DNA of 64,000 bases. Source: Acidovorax kalamii (lineage in GTDB: Bacteria > Pseudomonadota > Gammaproteobacteria > Burkholderiales > Burkholderiaceae_C). Both the position numbers and the translations under genes were made by a program. The notes beneath the pieces are model-generated. The model saw nothing but the letters and a program-made list of their open reading frames with translations, did not search any database and had not been told where the DNA came from. The stretch spans positions 1 through 64,000 of the forward strand of contig NZ_NOIG01000005.1 of assembly GCF_002245625.1 (NCBI RefSeq), read 5' to 3'. Positions within the stretch are counted from its first letter, which is position 1. The number at the start of each line of letters is the position of its first letter. Shown here in pieces: positions 43,988-53,608 of this stretch.

Positions 43988-44177
43988 GGGGCCTCCTGAT
44001 ACGGAATGGAGGGCGCGTGCTGCAGCGGCGGTTCCCCTGCGGCATGGTCATCCTGCTGGCAGGGTACTGCTGCGTTTTCGCCGGTGGCAGGGCAATTACC
44101 CGCATGGGCGGCAACCGGGGGGCTGCGGCAGCAGGGGATGGCACGGCCCGTGCAGACCTGCGGAGCGTGGCGGGGTG

Positions 44178-45323
44178 CTACACCAGCCGTGTCGCCACCA
44201 GTTCCTTCTTGAGGTAAGCGTAGAACAGCGGCGCGGCCACCAGCCCGGCGGGGCCGAACACGGCTTCGGCCACGAACATCACGGAGAGCAACTCCCACAC
44301 ACCCATCTGCGTGCGGCGGCCCACCACCTTGGCGTTGATCACGTATTCGGCCTTGTGGATCAGGATCAGAAAGCCCAGGCAGGCCGCAGCCGCCAGCGGC
44401 GACACCGACAGCCCCACGATGGTGAGCACCACGTTGCACACCAGGTTGCCCACGATGGGCACCAGCCCGGCGACAAAGGTGAAGGTGATGAGCACGGGGG
44501 TGTAGGGCAGCTCCATGCCCCACAGCGGCAGCACAAACAGCAGGAACAGGGCCGTGAGCAGGGTGTTGAACGCCGCGATCCAGAACTGTGCTGCCACGAT
44601 CTGGCGGAAAGCCTCGCCGAACAGGGTGATGCGCAGCCGCAGCTGGTCGGCCAGCGGGCCCAGGGCGCTGCCCAGGGGGCGCACGGCGGCCAGGGAGCCG
44701 ATCAGCAGCCCCACATAGGCAAACAGCACCCCGGCCAGCCAGGCGCGCCCGGCCATGGCCAGCGCGCCCGCCTTGGCGCCCAGGTAGTTGGCAATCACGC
44801 GCTGCAACTCGACGGCTCCATCGGGCAGGTGGCTGGCCATGTCGGGCGGCAGTTTCAGCCGCAGCTCCAGCACCGTGCGGGCCATGTAGTTGAGCAGTTC
44901 CTGGTACTGGTGCGGCGCGGCCACCAGGTAGCCGCGCGAATGCGTCAGCCCCACGCCCAGCAGCACCAGGGGCAGCAGCATCACCAGCGCGGCAGCGGCG
45001 ATTTGGGCCAGGTGCAGGGTGCGGGGTGTTGCCGATGGCTGGCGCAATGCGCGCGCGGCCAGGGCGCCAAACCACCGCGTGAGCGCCCGGGTGAGCAGAA
45101 AGCCCAGGCACACGCACAGCAGGCCAGGCAGCAGGCCGCGCCACATCACCAGCAGCAGCACACCGGCCATCAGCAGGTAACTGGCAATCACGACGCCGCG
45201 GGTGGCGGGGCGTGCGGGCGTGGCCGCGTCAAAGTCCGTAGCAGGGGGCACACCGTCCACGGGAACGGGCGGTGTGGGGGTTGCCGCAGGCGGCAAGGCA
45301 GGGAGGGTGGGACGCGATGCCAT
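44178..45323 (-). CDS. AI-2E family transporter
   Basis: A 381-residue integral membrane protein of the AI-2E/PerM (UPF0118) family, with about seven or eight hydrophobic segments and a helical middle domain (about 130-220). Segments such as LLTALFLLFVLPLWGMELPY and FVAGLVPIVGNLVCNVVL near the C-terminus match the family. Some members export autoinducer-2, others are sodium/proton antiporters or permeases. It lies 106 bases downstream of purM on the same strand. The first 50 residues are Pro/Ala-rich and the start may be later. Confidence 0.88.
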   Translation of the reverse strand: MASRPTLPALPPAATPTPPVPVDGVPPATDFDAATPARPATRGVVIASYLLMAGVLLLVMWRGLLPGLLCVCLGFLLTRALTRWFGALAARALRQPSATPRTLHLAQIAAAALVMLLPLVLLGVGLTHSRGYLVAAPHQYQELLNYMARTVLELRLKLPPDMASHLPDGAVELQRVIANYLGAKAGALAMAGRAWLAGVLFAYVGLLIGSLAAVRPLGSALGPLADQLRLRITLFGEAFRQIVAAQFWIAAFNTLLTALFLLFVLPLWGMELPYTPVLITFTFVAGLVPIVGNLVCNVVLTIVGLSVSPLAAAACLGFLILIHKAEYVINAKVVGRRTQMGVWELLSVMFVAEAVFGPAGLVAAPLFYAYLKKELVATRLV

Positions 45324-45387
45324 GCGCAGTCACCTCAGGAACGGTCTGGTGGGGCGAACACAATCCAAAGCGCAAGCGGCGCGCACA

Positions 45388-45406
45388 AGCCAGCGCGCGG
45401 CTGGCT
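45388..45406 (-). terminator. Hairpin after purM
   Basis: A perfect hairpin, AGCCAGC and GCTGGCT around GCGCG, between the purM stop and the AI-2E gene. No T-run follows on the reverse strand, so it is a weak or Rho-dependent candidate at best, or a processing signal. Confidence 0.3.
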
Positions 45407-45429
45407 GTGGCGGGTTGGGGCGAGGGCCT

Positions 45430-46473
45430 TCAGGCGACCACCACGGCGGCGCCATCGCCGCGTGCGGCAATCGCACCAATGGTGTAGACCTGCTCACCCG
45501 CCGCACGCAGCGTGGCAGCCGTGGCCTCAGCGTTGGCAGCATCCACCACCACCACCATGCCGATGCCGTTGTTGAAGGTGCGGTTCATCTCGATGTCGTC
45601 GATGCCGGCGGTCTTCTGCAGCCAGGCGAACAGCTCGGTCTGAGGCCAGCTGCCCTTCTTCAGGTGGGCGGCAGTGCCTTCGGGCAGCACGCGGGGAATG
45701 TTTTCCAGCAGGCCGCCGCCGGTGATGTGGGCCAGCGCCTTGATGGGGTGCTGGGCCAGCGCAGCCAGCACGTTCTTCACGTACAGGCGGGTGGGTTCCA
45801 TGATGGCCTGCTTGAAGGGTTTGCCGTCCAGTGTGGCGGGGGCGCTGTCGCCTGCGCGGTCGATGCACTTGCGCACCAGGCTGAAACCGTTGGAATGCAC
45901 ACCGGCCGAGGCCAGGCCCAGTACCACGTCGCCAGGCTTCACATCCCGGCCGGTCAGGATCTTGGACTTTTCGACCGCGCCCACGGCAAAACCGGCCAGG
46001 TCGTATTCGCCTGCGGGGTACATGCCGGGCATTTCAGCGGTTTCGCCGCCGATGAGTGCACAACCAGAGAGTTCGCAGCCCTTGGCGATGCCGCCGACCA
46101 CGGCAGCGGCGGTGTCCACGTCGAGCTTGCCGCAGGCGAAGTAGTCGAGGAAGAACAGGGGCTCGGCGCCCTGCACCAGCACGTCGTTGACGCTCATGGC
46201 CACCAGGTCGATGCCCACGGTGTCGTGCATGTTCCATTCAAACGCCAGCTTGAGCTTGGTGCCCACGCCGTCGGTGCCCGAGACCAGCACCGGCTCCTTG
46301 TAGCGCTTGGGCACCTCGAACAGCGCGCCAAAGCCGCCGATGCCTGCCAGCACGCCTTCGCGCATGGTCTTCTTGGCCAGCGGCTTGATGCGCTCGACCA
46401 GCGCGTCGCCCGCGTCGATGTCAACGCCGGCGTCTTTGTAGGAGATGGGGGTGGAGGAGGCAGAGGAACTCAT
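45430..46473 (-). CDS. purM: Phosphoribosylformylglycinamidine cyclo-ligase
   Basis: A 347-residue AIR synthetase that makes aminoimidazole ribotide in purine synthesis. Family motifs are clear: [19 protein letters not shown] at the N-terminus, [40 protein letters not shown] (metal and ATP site), [14 protein letters not shown] and [15 protein letters not shown]. The start at 46473 follows the usual N-terminus. There is no obvious Shine-Dalgarno. In many Betaproteobacteria purM is divergent from hda; here an MFS gene lies between them. Confidence 0.97.
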   Translation of the reverse strand: MSSSASSTPISYKDAGVDIDAGDALVERIKPLAKKTMREGVLAGIGGFGALFEVPKRYKEPVLVSGTDGVGTKLKLAFEWNMHDTVGIDLVAMSVNDVLVQGAEPLFFLDYFACGKLDVDTAAAVVGGIAKGCELSGCALIGGETAEMPGMYPAGEYDLAGFAVGAVEKSKILTGRDVKPGDVVLGLASAGVHSNGFSLVRKCIDRAGDSAPATLDGKPFKQAIMEPTRLYVKNVLAALAQHPIKALAHITGGGLLENIPRVLPEGTAAHLKKGSWPQTELFAWLQKTAGIDDIEMNRTFNNGIGMVVVVDAANAEATAATLRAAGEQVYTIGAIAARGDGAAVVVA

Positions 46474-46553
46474 GGGAGGTGCTTTGGTGCTGGTAGGCCC
46501 GCCGAGCGGGCTGGAATCCGAGGATTTTAAGGGGGCTGGGCCGACCGCCCCGC

Positions 46554-47771
46554 TCAGCCCTGTGTGAGCGGGGGCTTTGGCGGGGTGGCTTCGGTGCGCG
46601 CGTGCCACAGCACACCCAGCAGCGCCAGGGTGCTGAACACGCCTCCGGCCAGGAAGGTGGCGCTGGCGCCCCACTGGTCCCACAGCAGGCCAGCCAGGGC
46701 GCTCGCGACCAGCAGCGCCACGCCGCTGGCCAGGTTGAACATGCCAAAGGCCGTGCCGCGCAGGTCGGCGGGCGCGCTGACCGCCACCATGGTGGCCAGC
46801 AGCCCCTGGGTCATGGCCATGTGCAGGCCCCACAGCGCAATGCCCAGCCAGGCCGCGATGCCGTGGCCGCGCCAGGCCAGCAGCGCGTCGGCCGCGATCA
46901 GCACCACCAGGCCCCAGGCCAGCAGGGTGGTGTGGTTCATCCGGTCGGAGAGCTTGCCCAGGGGGTAGGCGCCCAGGGAGAACACCAGGCTCATGAGCAC
47001 CAGGGCCAGTGGCGTGAGGGCCAGTGGCAGCCCCCCTTGCTGCAGGCGCAGCACCAGAAACGCCTCACTGAACCGCGCCAGCGTGAAGACTGCGCCCAGG
47101 GTCACCACCCACCAGTAGTTTTTCCCCAGGCGGCGCAGGTTTTCGCTGCGGATGGGGTTGGTGCGCGGCTGGCCGCTGGGGCGCTCGGGCTCTTTCACGC
47201 CGCACACCAGCACCACGATGCACAGCGCGGCCGGGATCACGGCCACCCAGAACACCGCGCGGAAATCGTTGGCCCACAGCAACATCAGCCCCATGGCCAG
47301 CAGGGGGCCCAGGAAGGCGCCCACGGTGTCCAGCGATTGCCGCAGGCCGAACGCAGCCCCCCGCTGGTCGGGCGGTGCCAGGTCGGCCACCAACGCATCG
47401 CGTGGCGCCGCCCGGATGCCCTTGCCCACCCGGTCGAGCAACCGGGCCGTGATCACCCAGCCCGCCGTGGACGCCAGGGCAAACAGCGGCTTGGACAGGG
47501 CGCCCAGCCCATAGCCCAGAACGGCCAGCGGCTTGCGCTTGCCCCACCAGTCGCTCAGCGCCCCCGAAAACACCTTGAGAACCATGGCCGTGCCCTCGGC
47601 CGCGCCTTCGATCAGGCCCACCGTGAGCATGCTCACGCCCAGGGCCGTGACCATGAAGACAGGGAGCAGGCTGTGGATCATCTCGGAGGAAATGTCCATG
47701 AGCAGGCTGACAAACCCCAGGGCCCAGATGCCAGCGGGCAGGCGTTTGGAGGGGGCGGCGGGAGGTGTCAT
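46554..47771 (-). CDS. MFS transporter
   Basis: A 405-residue major facilitator protein with about 12 membrane segments. The loop after helix 2 has [19 protein letters not shown], the MFS signature, and a second one is [21 protein letters not shown], a motif I associate with the group near the tetracycline/fosmidomycin-type and YajR-like proteins. The start at 47771 ([10 protein letters not shown]) is chosen before the first hydrophobic helix. It is upstream of purM on the same strand by 80 bases and divergent from hda. The substrate is unknown. Confidence 0.87.
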   Translation of the reverse strand: MTPPAAPSKRLPAGIWALGFVSLLMDISSEMIHSLLPVFMVTALGVSMLTVGLIEGAAEGTAMVLKVFSGALSDWWGKRKPLAVLGYGLGALSKPLFALASTAGWVITARLLDRVGKGIRAAPRDALVADLAPPDQRGAAFGLRQSLDTVGAFLGPLLAMGLMLLWANDFRAVFWVAVIPAALCIVVLVCGVKEPERPSGQPRTNPIRSENLRRLGKNYWWVVTLGAVFTLARFSEAFLVLRLQQGGLPLALTPLALVLMSLVFSLGAYPLGKLSDRMNHTTLLAWGLVVLIAADALLAWRGHGIAAWLGIALWGLHMAMTQGLLATMVAVSAPADLRGTAFGMFNLASGVALLVASALAGLLWDQWGASATFLAGGVFSTLALLGVLWHARTEATPPKPPLTQG

Positions 47772-48036
47772 GGTGCGGGTTCTTGACAGCGGGGTGCGGC
47801 GGCGGCGGCAGGGGGGCTGCGCCAGACTAAAATCGGGTCCATTGTCGCCCAGCCCCCTGCCCAGGGAGCCGGTCGCGCCCCGCGCCGTGAGCCACTTTGC
47901 CGCTGCACCCCGCCGCAGCCACCCATGGCCGGGCGCCTTCTTCCCATTCTCCTGTGATGCTGCTGCTGAAACTCTCCTCGCCTGCCGCTCCCGCACCGAC
48001 CGCCACGGGCCTGCCCTTGCCGCCGGGGGGCCGTGC

Positions 48037-48741
48037 ATGATGATGAAGCAACTGGCGCTGGACATCGGCCTGGCCACGGGGCCTACCCTGGCCCGTTTTT
48101 TTGCAGGCCCCAACGAGGCAGCGTTGCAGCACCTGCGTTTGGCCGCTGGCGACGGCAGCAGCCAGGCCACCCGCTCGCCCGTGCCCACCTACCTGTGGGG
48201 CGAGCCCGGCAGCGGCAAAACCCACTTGCTCAAGGCCGTGCGCCAGGCCCTGCGCGAGCAGGGCGCCAGCGTGGGCTGGCTGGACCCCTCGGTGGCCGAA
48301 CCGCCGGATTTCAACGAAGACTGGGCCGCCATCGTCATGGACGATGTGCATCTGTACGACACCGCCCAGCAGGCCACGGCCTTCAACTGGTTCGTCAACG
48401 CCATCAGCCCCGCCAGCGGCAGCCAGCGCTGGGTGCTGGCTGCGGGCGACCTGCCCCCCGCCGACCTGCCGCTGCGCGACGACCTGCGCAGCCGCCTGGG
48501 CTGGGGCCATGTGTTCCAGCTGCAGCTGCTGGGCGAGGCCGAGCGCCGCTCGGTGCTGCGCCAGGAGGCCGACGCGCGCGGCGTGTTCCTGGGCGACGAG
48601 GTGATGGACTACATGCTCAACCGCTTCTCGCGCGACCTGGGCAGCCTGATGCAGCTGCTGGACCAGCTCGATGCGTTTGCCTTGCGCACCCAGCGCGCCA
48701 TCACGATCCCGCTGCTGAAAACCATGCTGGAGTCGGAGTGA
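48037..48741 (+). CDS. hda: DnaA regulatory inactivator Hda
   Basis: A 234-residue AAA+ protein homologous to the ATPase domain of DnaA. Walker A: LWGEPGSGKTHLLKAV; Walker B: AAIVMDDVHLYD; sensor 1: WVLAAGDLPPADLPLRDDLRSRLGWG; a C-terminal sensor 2/lid region LGSLMQLLDQLDAFALRTQR. The N-terminal QLALDI is the clamp-binding motif. Hda bound to the sliding clamp stimulates DnaA-ATP hydrolysis and so limits initiation. Three ATGs in a row (48037, 48040, 48043) could serve; CCGGGGGG at 48022-48029 favours the first. Confidence 0.95.
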   Translation: MMMKQLALDIGLATGPTLARFFAGPNEAALQHLRLAAGDGSSQATRSPVPTYLWGEPGSGKTHLLKAVRQALREQGASVGWLDPSVAEPPDFNEDWAAIVMDDVHLYDTAQQATAFNWFVNAISPASGSQRWVLAAGDLPPADLPLRDDLRSRLGWGHVFQLQLLGEAERRSVLRQEADARGVFLGDEVMDYMLNRFSRDLGSLMQLLDQLDAFALRTQRAITIPLLKTMLESE

Positions 48742-48776
48742 AGCGGTGTTTTTCTTTTGTCTCTTTGTAAATCTCA

Positions 48777-49487
48777 ATGACCTCTGAACCACGCCGCCTG
48801 CGGCTTGCGCTGTTCGACCTGGACCACACGCTGCTGCCACTCGACTCCGACTACGAGTGGGGCGAGTTCACCATCCGCATCGGCTGGAACGACCCCGTGG
48901 AATTCGCGCGCCGCAACGACGAGTTCTACGCCCACTACCAGGCCGGCACGCTCAACGTGCACGACTACGTGCGTTTTGCCACCGAGGCCGTGCGCCTGCG
49001 CGGGCCCGAGGCGGCAGCGGCTGCGCACCAGCAGTTCATGCGCGAGGTCATCACCCCCGCCATACAGCCCCAGGCACTCGACCTCATCCGCCAGCACCAG
49101 GCGGCGGGCGACGAGGTGCTGATCGTCACTGCCACCAACGAGTTCGTGACCGGCCCCATCGCCCAGGCGCTGGGCGTGCCGCAGCTGCTGGCCGTGCAGC
49201 TGGTGCGTGACGCGAGTGGCTGGTACACCGGCGAGATCGACGGCGTGCCCACCATGCGCGAGGGCAAGGTCACGCGCATGGAGCAATGGCTGGCCGCGCG
49301 CCAGCTCACCTGGGCCGATGTGGACAGCACGTTCTACAGCGACTCCATGAACGACGTGCCCCTGCTCGAAAAGGTGAACCGCCCGGTGGCCACCAACCCC
49401 GACCCGCGCCTGCGCGCCCTGGCCCAGCAGCGCGGCTGGCGCATACTGGACCTGTTTGCCGAGCCTGCCAGCCAGACGGCCGCTTGA
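48777..49487 (+). CDS. HAD-IB family phosphatase
   Basis: A 236-residue HAD-superfamily hydrolase of subclass IB (SerB-like). Motif I is FDLDHTLLP with nucleophile Asp and general-acid Asp. Motif II is LIVTATNEF, motif III includes KVTRMEQWL, and motif IV is FYSDSMNDVPLLE. It lies between hda and pcnB, as in many Betaproteobacteria where it is annotated as a phosphoserine or histidinol-phosphatase. The natural substrate is not fixed. The start is 36 bases after hda. Confidence 0.93.
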   Translation: MTSEPRRLRLALFDLDHTLLPLDSDYEWGEFTIRIGWNDPVEFARRNDEFYAHYQAGTLNVHDYVRFATEAVRLRGPEAAAAAHQQFMREVITPAIQPQALDLIRQHQAAGDEVLIVTATNEFVTGPIAQALGVPQLLAVQLVRDASGWYTGEIDGVPTMREGKVTRMEQWLAARQLTWADVDSTFYSDSMNDVPLLEKVNRPVATNPDPRLRALAQQRGWRILDLFAEPASQTAA

Positions 49488-49523
49488 CCCCTGCGCTCGC
49501 AGCCCCCTGATATTTCTCTACCC

Positions 49524-51125
49524 ATGATCAAGAAGTTCATCGACAAACTGCTGGGCAAATCGACGCCCGGCACCTCGGGCGGCAAGCCCCATTTCGGCAA
49601 GCGCGAAGAGGTGCCCGCCTCGGTGCACGGCATCAACCCCGAGCTGGTGGACCGCCGCGCCGCCGAGGTGGTGGCCACCCTCAAGCAGGCAGGTTTTGAG
49701 GCTTACATCGTGGGTGGCGCGGTGCGCGACCTGCTGCTGGGCCTGCGCCCCAAGGACTTTGACGTGGCCACCAACGCCACGCCCGAGCAGGTCAAGGGCC
49801 TGTTCCGCCGCGCCTTCATCATCGGCAAGCGCTTTCGCATCGTGCACGTGGTGCACGGCCGGGGCCGCGAACATGAGGTGATCGAGGTCTCCACCTTCCG
49901 CGCCTACCTTGACAACAGCGCCGCAGGCCAGGTCAGCGGCAACGAAAAGACCTCCAAGGCACAACTGGCGGGCATGCAGCACGCCGTGGACGCCAGCGGC
50001 CGCGTGCTGCGCGACAACGTCTGGGGCCCGCAGGACGAAGACGCCACGCGCCGCGACTTCACCGTGAACGCCATGTACTACGACCCGGTCAGCCAGATCG
50101 TGGTGGACTACCACAAGGGCATCCAGGACGCGAAGAAGAAGACGCTGCGCATGATTGGCGACCCCGCCACGCGCTACCGCGAAGACCCGGTGCGCATCAT
50201 CCGCGCCGTGCGTTTTGCGGCCAAGCTCAGCCCGCTGGGCTTCACCATCGACGCCAAGTCGGCCGCACCCCTGGTGCAGTCGCAGGCCCTGCTGGCCGAG
50301 GTGCCCCAGAGCCGCATGTTTGACGAAATGCTCAAGCTGCTGCAAACCGGCCACGCGATTGCCACCATCGAGCAGCTCAAGAAGCTGGGCATGGCCAAGG
50401 GCATCTACCCGCTGCTCGACGTGGCCGTGGAGCGTGCCGACACCCCGTTTGTGAAAGCCGCCCTGGTGGACACCGACCGCCGCGTGAACGAAGGCAAGCC
50501 CGTGGCCCCCAGCTTCCTGCTGGCCTGCGTGCTGTGGGAAGACGTGCGCAATGGCTGGCAAGAGCGCCTGAACCAGCGCCAGCACCCGCTGCCCGCGCTG
50601 CAGGAGGCCATCGACGAAGTGTTCGACAAGCGCATTGGCGACGTATCGGGCCGGGGCAAGCTGGCCGCCGACATGCGCGAGATCTGGGTCATGCAGCCGC
50701 GCTTTGAAAAGCGCGTGGGCAACACGCCGTTCGGCATGGTCATGCAGCCGCGTTTCCGGGCCGGGTTCGACTTCATGCGCCTGCGCGCCGATGTGGGCGA
50801 GGTCGAGGAAGCGCTGGCCGAGTGGTGGCAGGACTTCCAGGCGGCCGACGACGAGCGCCGTGACGACCTGATGGACCAGGCACGCGAAGAGCAGAAGGCG
50901 CGCCAGAAGGCGCAGCAGCCAGTGGTCAAGCGCGTGCCGCGCAATGCACCGGCGGCAGCCCCGCGCGCTGCGGCTCCGGCGGAGGGCGCGGATTACCCGG
51001 AAGAGGGCATGGAGTTCGCCACCGAAGGCAGCGCCCCCAAAAAGCGCCGCCGCCGTCGCCGCAAGCCCGGTGGCGGGGCGGGCGGTGGTGGCGAAGGCGC
51101 AGCGCCTGCCACAGCAGGCGAGTGA
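49524..51125 (+). CDS. pcnB: Poly(A) polymerase I
   Basis: A 533-residue nucleotidyltransferase that adds poly(A) tails to RNA and promotes decay. The head has YIVGGAVRDLLLGLRPKDFDVATNATPEQV, with the catalytic GG and DxD-type residues, and RFRIVHV. The neck contains RREDFTVNAM-like RRDFTVNAMYYDP and RYREDPVRIIRAVRFAAKL. The C-terminal about 70 residues are Ala/Pro-rich and end in KKRRRRRRKPGGGAGGGG, a basic disordered tail that likely binds RNA. The stop overlaps folK (GTGA). Length exceeds the E. coli protein mainly by this tail. Confidence 0.96.
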   Translation: MIKKFIDKLLGKSTPGTSGGKPHFGKREEVPASVHGINPELVDRRAAEVVATLKQAGFEAYIVGGAVRDLLLGLRPKDFDVATNATPEQVKGLFRRAFIIGKRFRIVHVVHGRGREHEVIEVSTFRAYLDNSAAGQVSGNEKTSKAQLAGMQHAVDASGRVLRDNVWGPQDEDATRRDFTVNAMYYDPVSQIVVDYHKGIQDAKKKTLRMIGDPATRYREDPVRIIRAVRFAAKLSPLGFTIDAKSAAPLVQSQALLAEVPQSRMFDEMLKLLQTGHAIATIEQLKKLGMAKGIYPLLDVAVERADTPFVKAALVDTDRRVNEGKPVAPSFLLACVLWEDVRNGWQERLNQRQHPLPALQEAIDEVFDKRIGDVSGRGKLAADMREIWVMQPRFEKRVGNTPFGMVMQPRFRAGFDFMRLRADVGEVEEALAEWWQDFQAADDERRDDLMDQAREEQKARQKAQQPVVKRVPRNAPAAAPRAAAPAEGADYPEEGMEFATEGSAPKKRRRRRRKPGGGAGGGGEGAAPATAGE

Positions 51126-51649
51126 GTTCGCAGGACATGGGCGTACCGCCCTCCCTGGTCTATGTGGGCCTGGGCGCCAACCTGGGCGAGCGTGAAGCCG
51201 CCCTGCGCAAGGCCCTGGGCGCCCTGGGCCAATCCCCTGGCACCCGCGTGCTGCGGGTGTCGCCGCTGTACGGCAGCGCCCCGGTGGATGCTGGCGGCCC
51301 AGACTATCTGAACGCCGTGGCCGAAGTGGCCACCACCCTCGCGCCAGAGGCCCTGCTGCAGGCGCTGCAGGCCATCGAACAATCCGCCGGGCGCGAGCGC
51401 CCCTACCGCAATGCGCCGCGCACGCTGGACCTGGACATCCTGTGGTTTGGCGACCGGGTGATCGACACCCCCACCCTCACCGTGCCCCACCCCCGCATGG
51501 ACGAACGCGCCTTTGTGCTGCGCCCCCTGGCCGACCTGGTGCCCGAACGGGTGAGCGCTGCCGCCTTGCAGGCCGTTGCCGCGCAGAGCATCTACCGGCT
51601 GGCCGGTGCGGACTGGGCAGAGGGTGCTGTGGGTGGTGATTGCTCCTGA
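51122..51649 (+). CDS. folK: 2-amino-4-hydroxy-6-hydroxymethyldihydropteridine pyrophosphokinase
   Basis: A 175-residue HPPK of folate synthesis that transfers pyrophosphate from ATP to the pterin. Motifs: VGLGANLGEREAALRKAL at the N-terminus, YLNAVAEVATTL, ERPYRNAPRTLDLDIL (metal and ATP binding, with the two Asp) and TVPHPRMDERAFVLRPLADL. A GTG at 51122 overlaps the pcnB stop by four bases, which suggests coupling. ATG at 51137 is a possible alternative. A repeat element begins right after the stop. Confidence 0.94.
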   Translation: MSSQDMGVPPSLVYVGLGANLGEREAALRKALGALGQSPGTRVLRVSPLYGSAPVDAGGPDYLNAVAEVATTLAPEALLQALQAIEQSAGRERPYRNAPRTLDLDILWFGDRVIDTPTLTVPHPRMDERAFVLRPLADLVPERVSAAALQAVAAQSIYRLAGADWAEGAVGGDCS

Positions 51650-51707
51650 TTTAGGAGCTGCTGGCGCTTGATGGGCGGGCGCAAGAGGCCAAAAAGCCTA
51701 AAAAAAC
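51650..51707. repeat. Short intergenic repeat, copy 6
   Basis: Immediately after the folK stop: TTTAGGAGCTGCTGGCGCTT, GATGGGCGGGCGCAAG and AGGCCAAAAAGCCT. The GGC/GCC pairing around AAAAA gives a small stem. This copy keeps the GCGCTTGATGG core well. It lies between the convergent folK and Bug genes. Confidence 0.72.
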
Positions 51708-51828
51708 CGTGCACTTGACTCCCCCGCACCCTATGACGCGGGTGCGGCCCCATGCCAGCGCCACCGTGGAACCGGCTCTGCCGGGCCACGGGTGGCGTCC
51801 CCCCTGGGGCTGAGAGGCCGCAACTCCC

Positions 51829-51880
51829 AGCCTGCCTGCGCAGGCTTGGACGGCGTCGAAGAGCTGCCGCCTCTGGCAGC
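51829..51880 (-). terminator. Paired hairpins downstream of the Bug gene
   Basis: Two perfect hairpins: AGCCTGC/GCAGGCT (51829-51846, four-base loop) and GCTGCC/GGCAGC (51863-51880, six-base loop). They lie just beyond the leftward Bug stop. No T-run follows, so they are weak candidates for intrinsic termination. The surrounding 51715-51900 is GC-rich, palindrome-rich DNA without a gene. Confidence 0.4.
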
Positions 51881-51908
51881 GGCGCCGAGTGGGTTGTGGC
51901 TCAGGGGG

Positions 51909-52889
51909 TCAATCCACCTTCGCGCCGGACGCCTTCACCACCTGCTGGTACTTGGCACGCTCGCTGGCCATGAAGCTGTCGAACTGCTGCGGCGTGGTGG
52001 CCACGGGTTCGGCCAGCAGGGCGCCGAAGCGGGTCTTGGTCTCGGGTGCGTTCAGCGCTGCGACAAACGCCTTGTTCAGCTTGTCGATGATGGGCTTGGG
52101 GGTGGCCGCAGGGGCGACCAGGCCCCACCAGGTGTCGATGGAGAAGCCCTTGAACGTAGCCGACAGCGGGGGCACGCCCGGCAGCGACGCCGAGGCATCC
52201 AGCGAGGTCACGGCCAGCGCCTTGAGCTTGCCCGCGCGGATGTTGGGCGCGGCGGCGGCGAGGTTGTCGATGTTGAAGTCCACCTCGCCCGCCAGCAGCG
52301 CGAGCTGGGCCGGGTTGGCACCCCGGTAGGGGATGTGCAGCGCGAAGATGCCCGCACGCTGCTTGAACATTTCGCCCGCCAGGTGGCCTGCGCTGCCGTT
52401 GCCGCCGCTGCCATAGTTGAGCTTGGCGGGGTTGGCCTTGGCGTAGGCGATCAGGTCGGCCACCGAGTTGATCTTGAGCTGCTCGGCCTTGGCGGCGTTC
52501 ATGACCAGCACGTTGGGCACGCGCACCATCTGCGTGATGGCTGCAAAGTCCTTGCCTGCGTCATACGGCATGCGCGCATACAGCCAGGGGTTGACCGCAT
52601 GGGTGGCGGTGGCGGCGATGCCAATGGTCAGGCCGTCGGGTGCAGCCTTGGCAATGGCGTCGGCGCCGATGTTGCCGCCCGCGCCGCCCTTGTTGTCGAT
52701 GATCACCGTGCCCAGCGAATCGCGCACGCGCTCAGCCAGTGCACGCGCCGTCACGTCGATGGGGCCGCCGGGGGCATACGGCACGATCAGGCGGATGGGT
52801 TGGCCCGTGTCCTGCGCCGAAGCGATGGAAGAAGAAAAAACCGTTGCGGCGGCAACGGCACTGGCGAGGAGGATGTTTCTGCGGTTCAT
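51909..52889 (-). CDS. Bug-family tripartite tricarboxylate transporter receptor
   Basis: A 326-residue periplasmic binding protein of the Bug family, abundant in Burkholderiales. A Sec signal peptide ends near residue 25 (ASA/Q). The family opening RLIVPYAPGGPIDVTARALA and GTVIIDNKGGAGGNIGADAIAKAAPDG are clear. Bug proteins capture small organic acids or similar solutes for TctAB permeases, but no tctA or tctB is nearby. It follows a two-component system on the same strand by 32 bases, so it may be its target or a co-sensor. The ligand is unknown. Confidence 0.95.
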   Translation of the reverse strand: MNRRNILLASAVAAATVFSSSIASAQDTGQPIRLIVPYAPGGPIDVTARALAERVRDSLGTVIIDNKGGAGGNIGADAIAKAAPDGLTIGIAATATHAVNPWLYARMPYDAGKDFAAITQMVRVPNVLVMNAAKAEQLKINSVADLIAYAKANPAKLNYGSGGNGSAGHLAGEMFKQRAGIFALHIPYRGANPAQLALLAGEVDFNIDNLAAAAPNIRAGKLKALAVTSLDASASLPGVPPLSATFKGFSIDTWWGLVAPAATPKPIIDKLNKAFVAALNAPETKTRFGALLAEPVATTPQQFDSFMASERAKYQQVVKASGAKVD

Positions 52890-52921
52890 GGGTGCATTGT
52901 GCTAAAAATTCGTAAGAAGGC

Positions 52922-53608
52922 TTACGAAAACCTGGACGGAGGGTCTTCGGCAAGTCCCAGTTCTTCCACCAGCTTGCCCAGCTCGTGCGACGAGCGGATG
53001 TCCAGCTTTAAAAAGATGGCGGAGCGGTGCGTGTCCACGGTGCGGGGGTCGATGGGGCGGTCGGGGTCGCGCTGCGCCAGGGCGCGGGCGACCTCCTTGC
53101 TGCTGATGCCCGTGGCCACCAGGCGTGCCACCTCCTGCTGGCGCGGGCTCAGCGCGTTCCAGCGCTCCAGCAACCAGGCGCGGCGCTGCGCCTCGGCAGC
53201 CACCTCGTGCGACAGGTGGGCCGCGCGCTGCACGGCGGTCAGCAAGGTGGCTTCGTCGCAGGGCTTTTCCAGCCAGTCCACCGCGCCTTGCTTGACGGCG
53301 GCCACGGCCGAGGCCAGCTCGCCGTGGGCGGACAGGAACACGGTCTTGAGCACCGTGCCGCGCTGGCGCATGGCCTCGAACACCTGCAGGCCACTCATGC
53401 CGTCCATGCGCAGGTCCAGCAGCACGCAGCCGGGCTGGGCGAGGTCGGCCTGGGCCAGAAACTCTGCCCCGCTCGCAAACACCTGGGTCTGGTGGCCACG
53501 GGCCAGCAGCAGGGCCGCCAGCGAGTGGCGTACGCCTGCGTCGTCGTCCACGATGTAGACCTGATGATGAGGCGGGGCGGAGGGCTGGGCCGTGGGGTGG
53601 TCGTTCAT
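52922..53608 (-). CDS. FixJ/LuxR-type response regulator
   Basis: A 228-residue regulator. The receiver (about 15-130) has VYIVDDD, phosphoacceptor Asp65 in CVLLDLRMDGMSG, and WLEKP with the Lys. The C-terminal LuxR-type HTH (about 150-215) begins LSPRQQEVARLVATGISSKE. Compared with the usual pattern, about seven extra residues (AQRDPDRPI) lie between the two helices before PRTVDTHRS, so DNA recognition may differ. It overlaps the kinase gene by four bases and precedes the Bug gene by 32 bases. The stop is followed directly by the Bug promoter region. Confidence 0.93.
   Translation of the reverse strand: MNDHPTAQPSAPPHHQVYIVDDDAGVRHSLAALLLARGHQTQVFASGAEFLAQADLAQPGCVLLDLRMDGMSGLQVFEAMRQRGTVLKTVFLSAHGELASAVAAVKQGAVDWLEKPCDEATLLTAVQRAAHLSHEVAAEAQRRAWLLERWNALSPRQQEVARLVATGISSKEVARALAQRDPDRPIDPRTVDTHRSAIFLKLDIRSSHELGKLVEELGLAEDPPSRFS

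Noticed and set aside
51720..51900. A small gene in the GC-rich stretch after folK
   Set aside because: Frames are short and composition is driven by palindromes and hairpins. It looks like a non-coding repeat-rich spacer.
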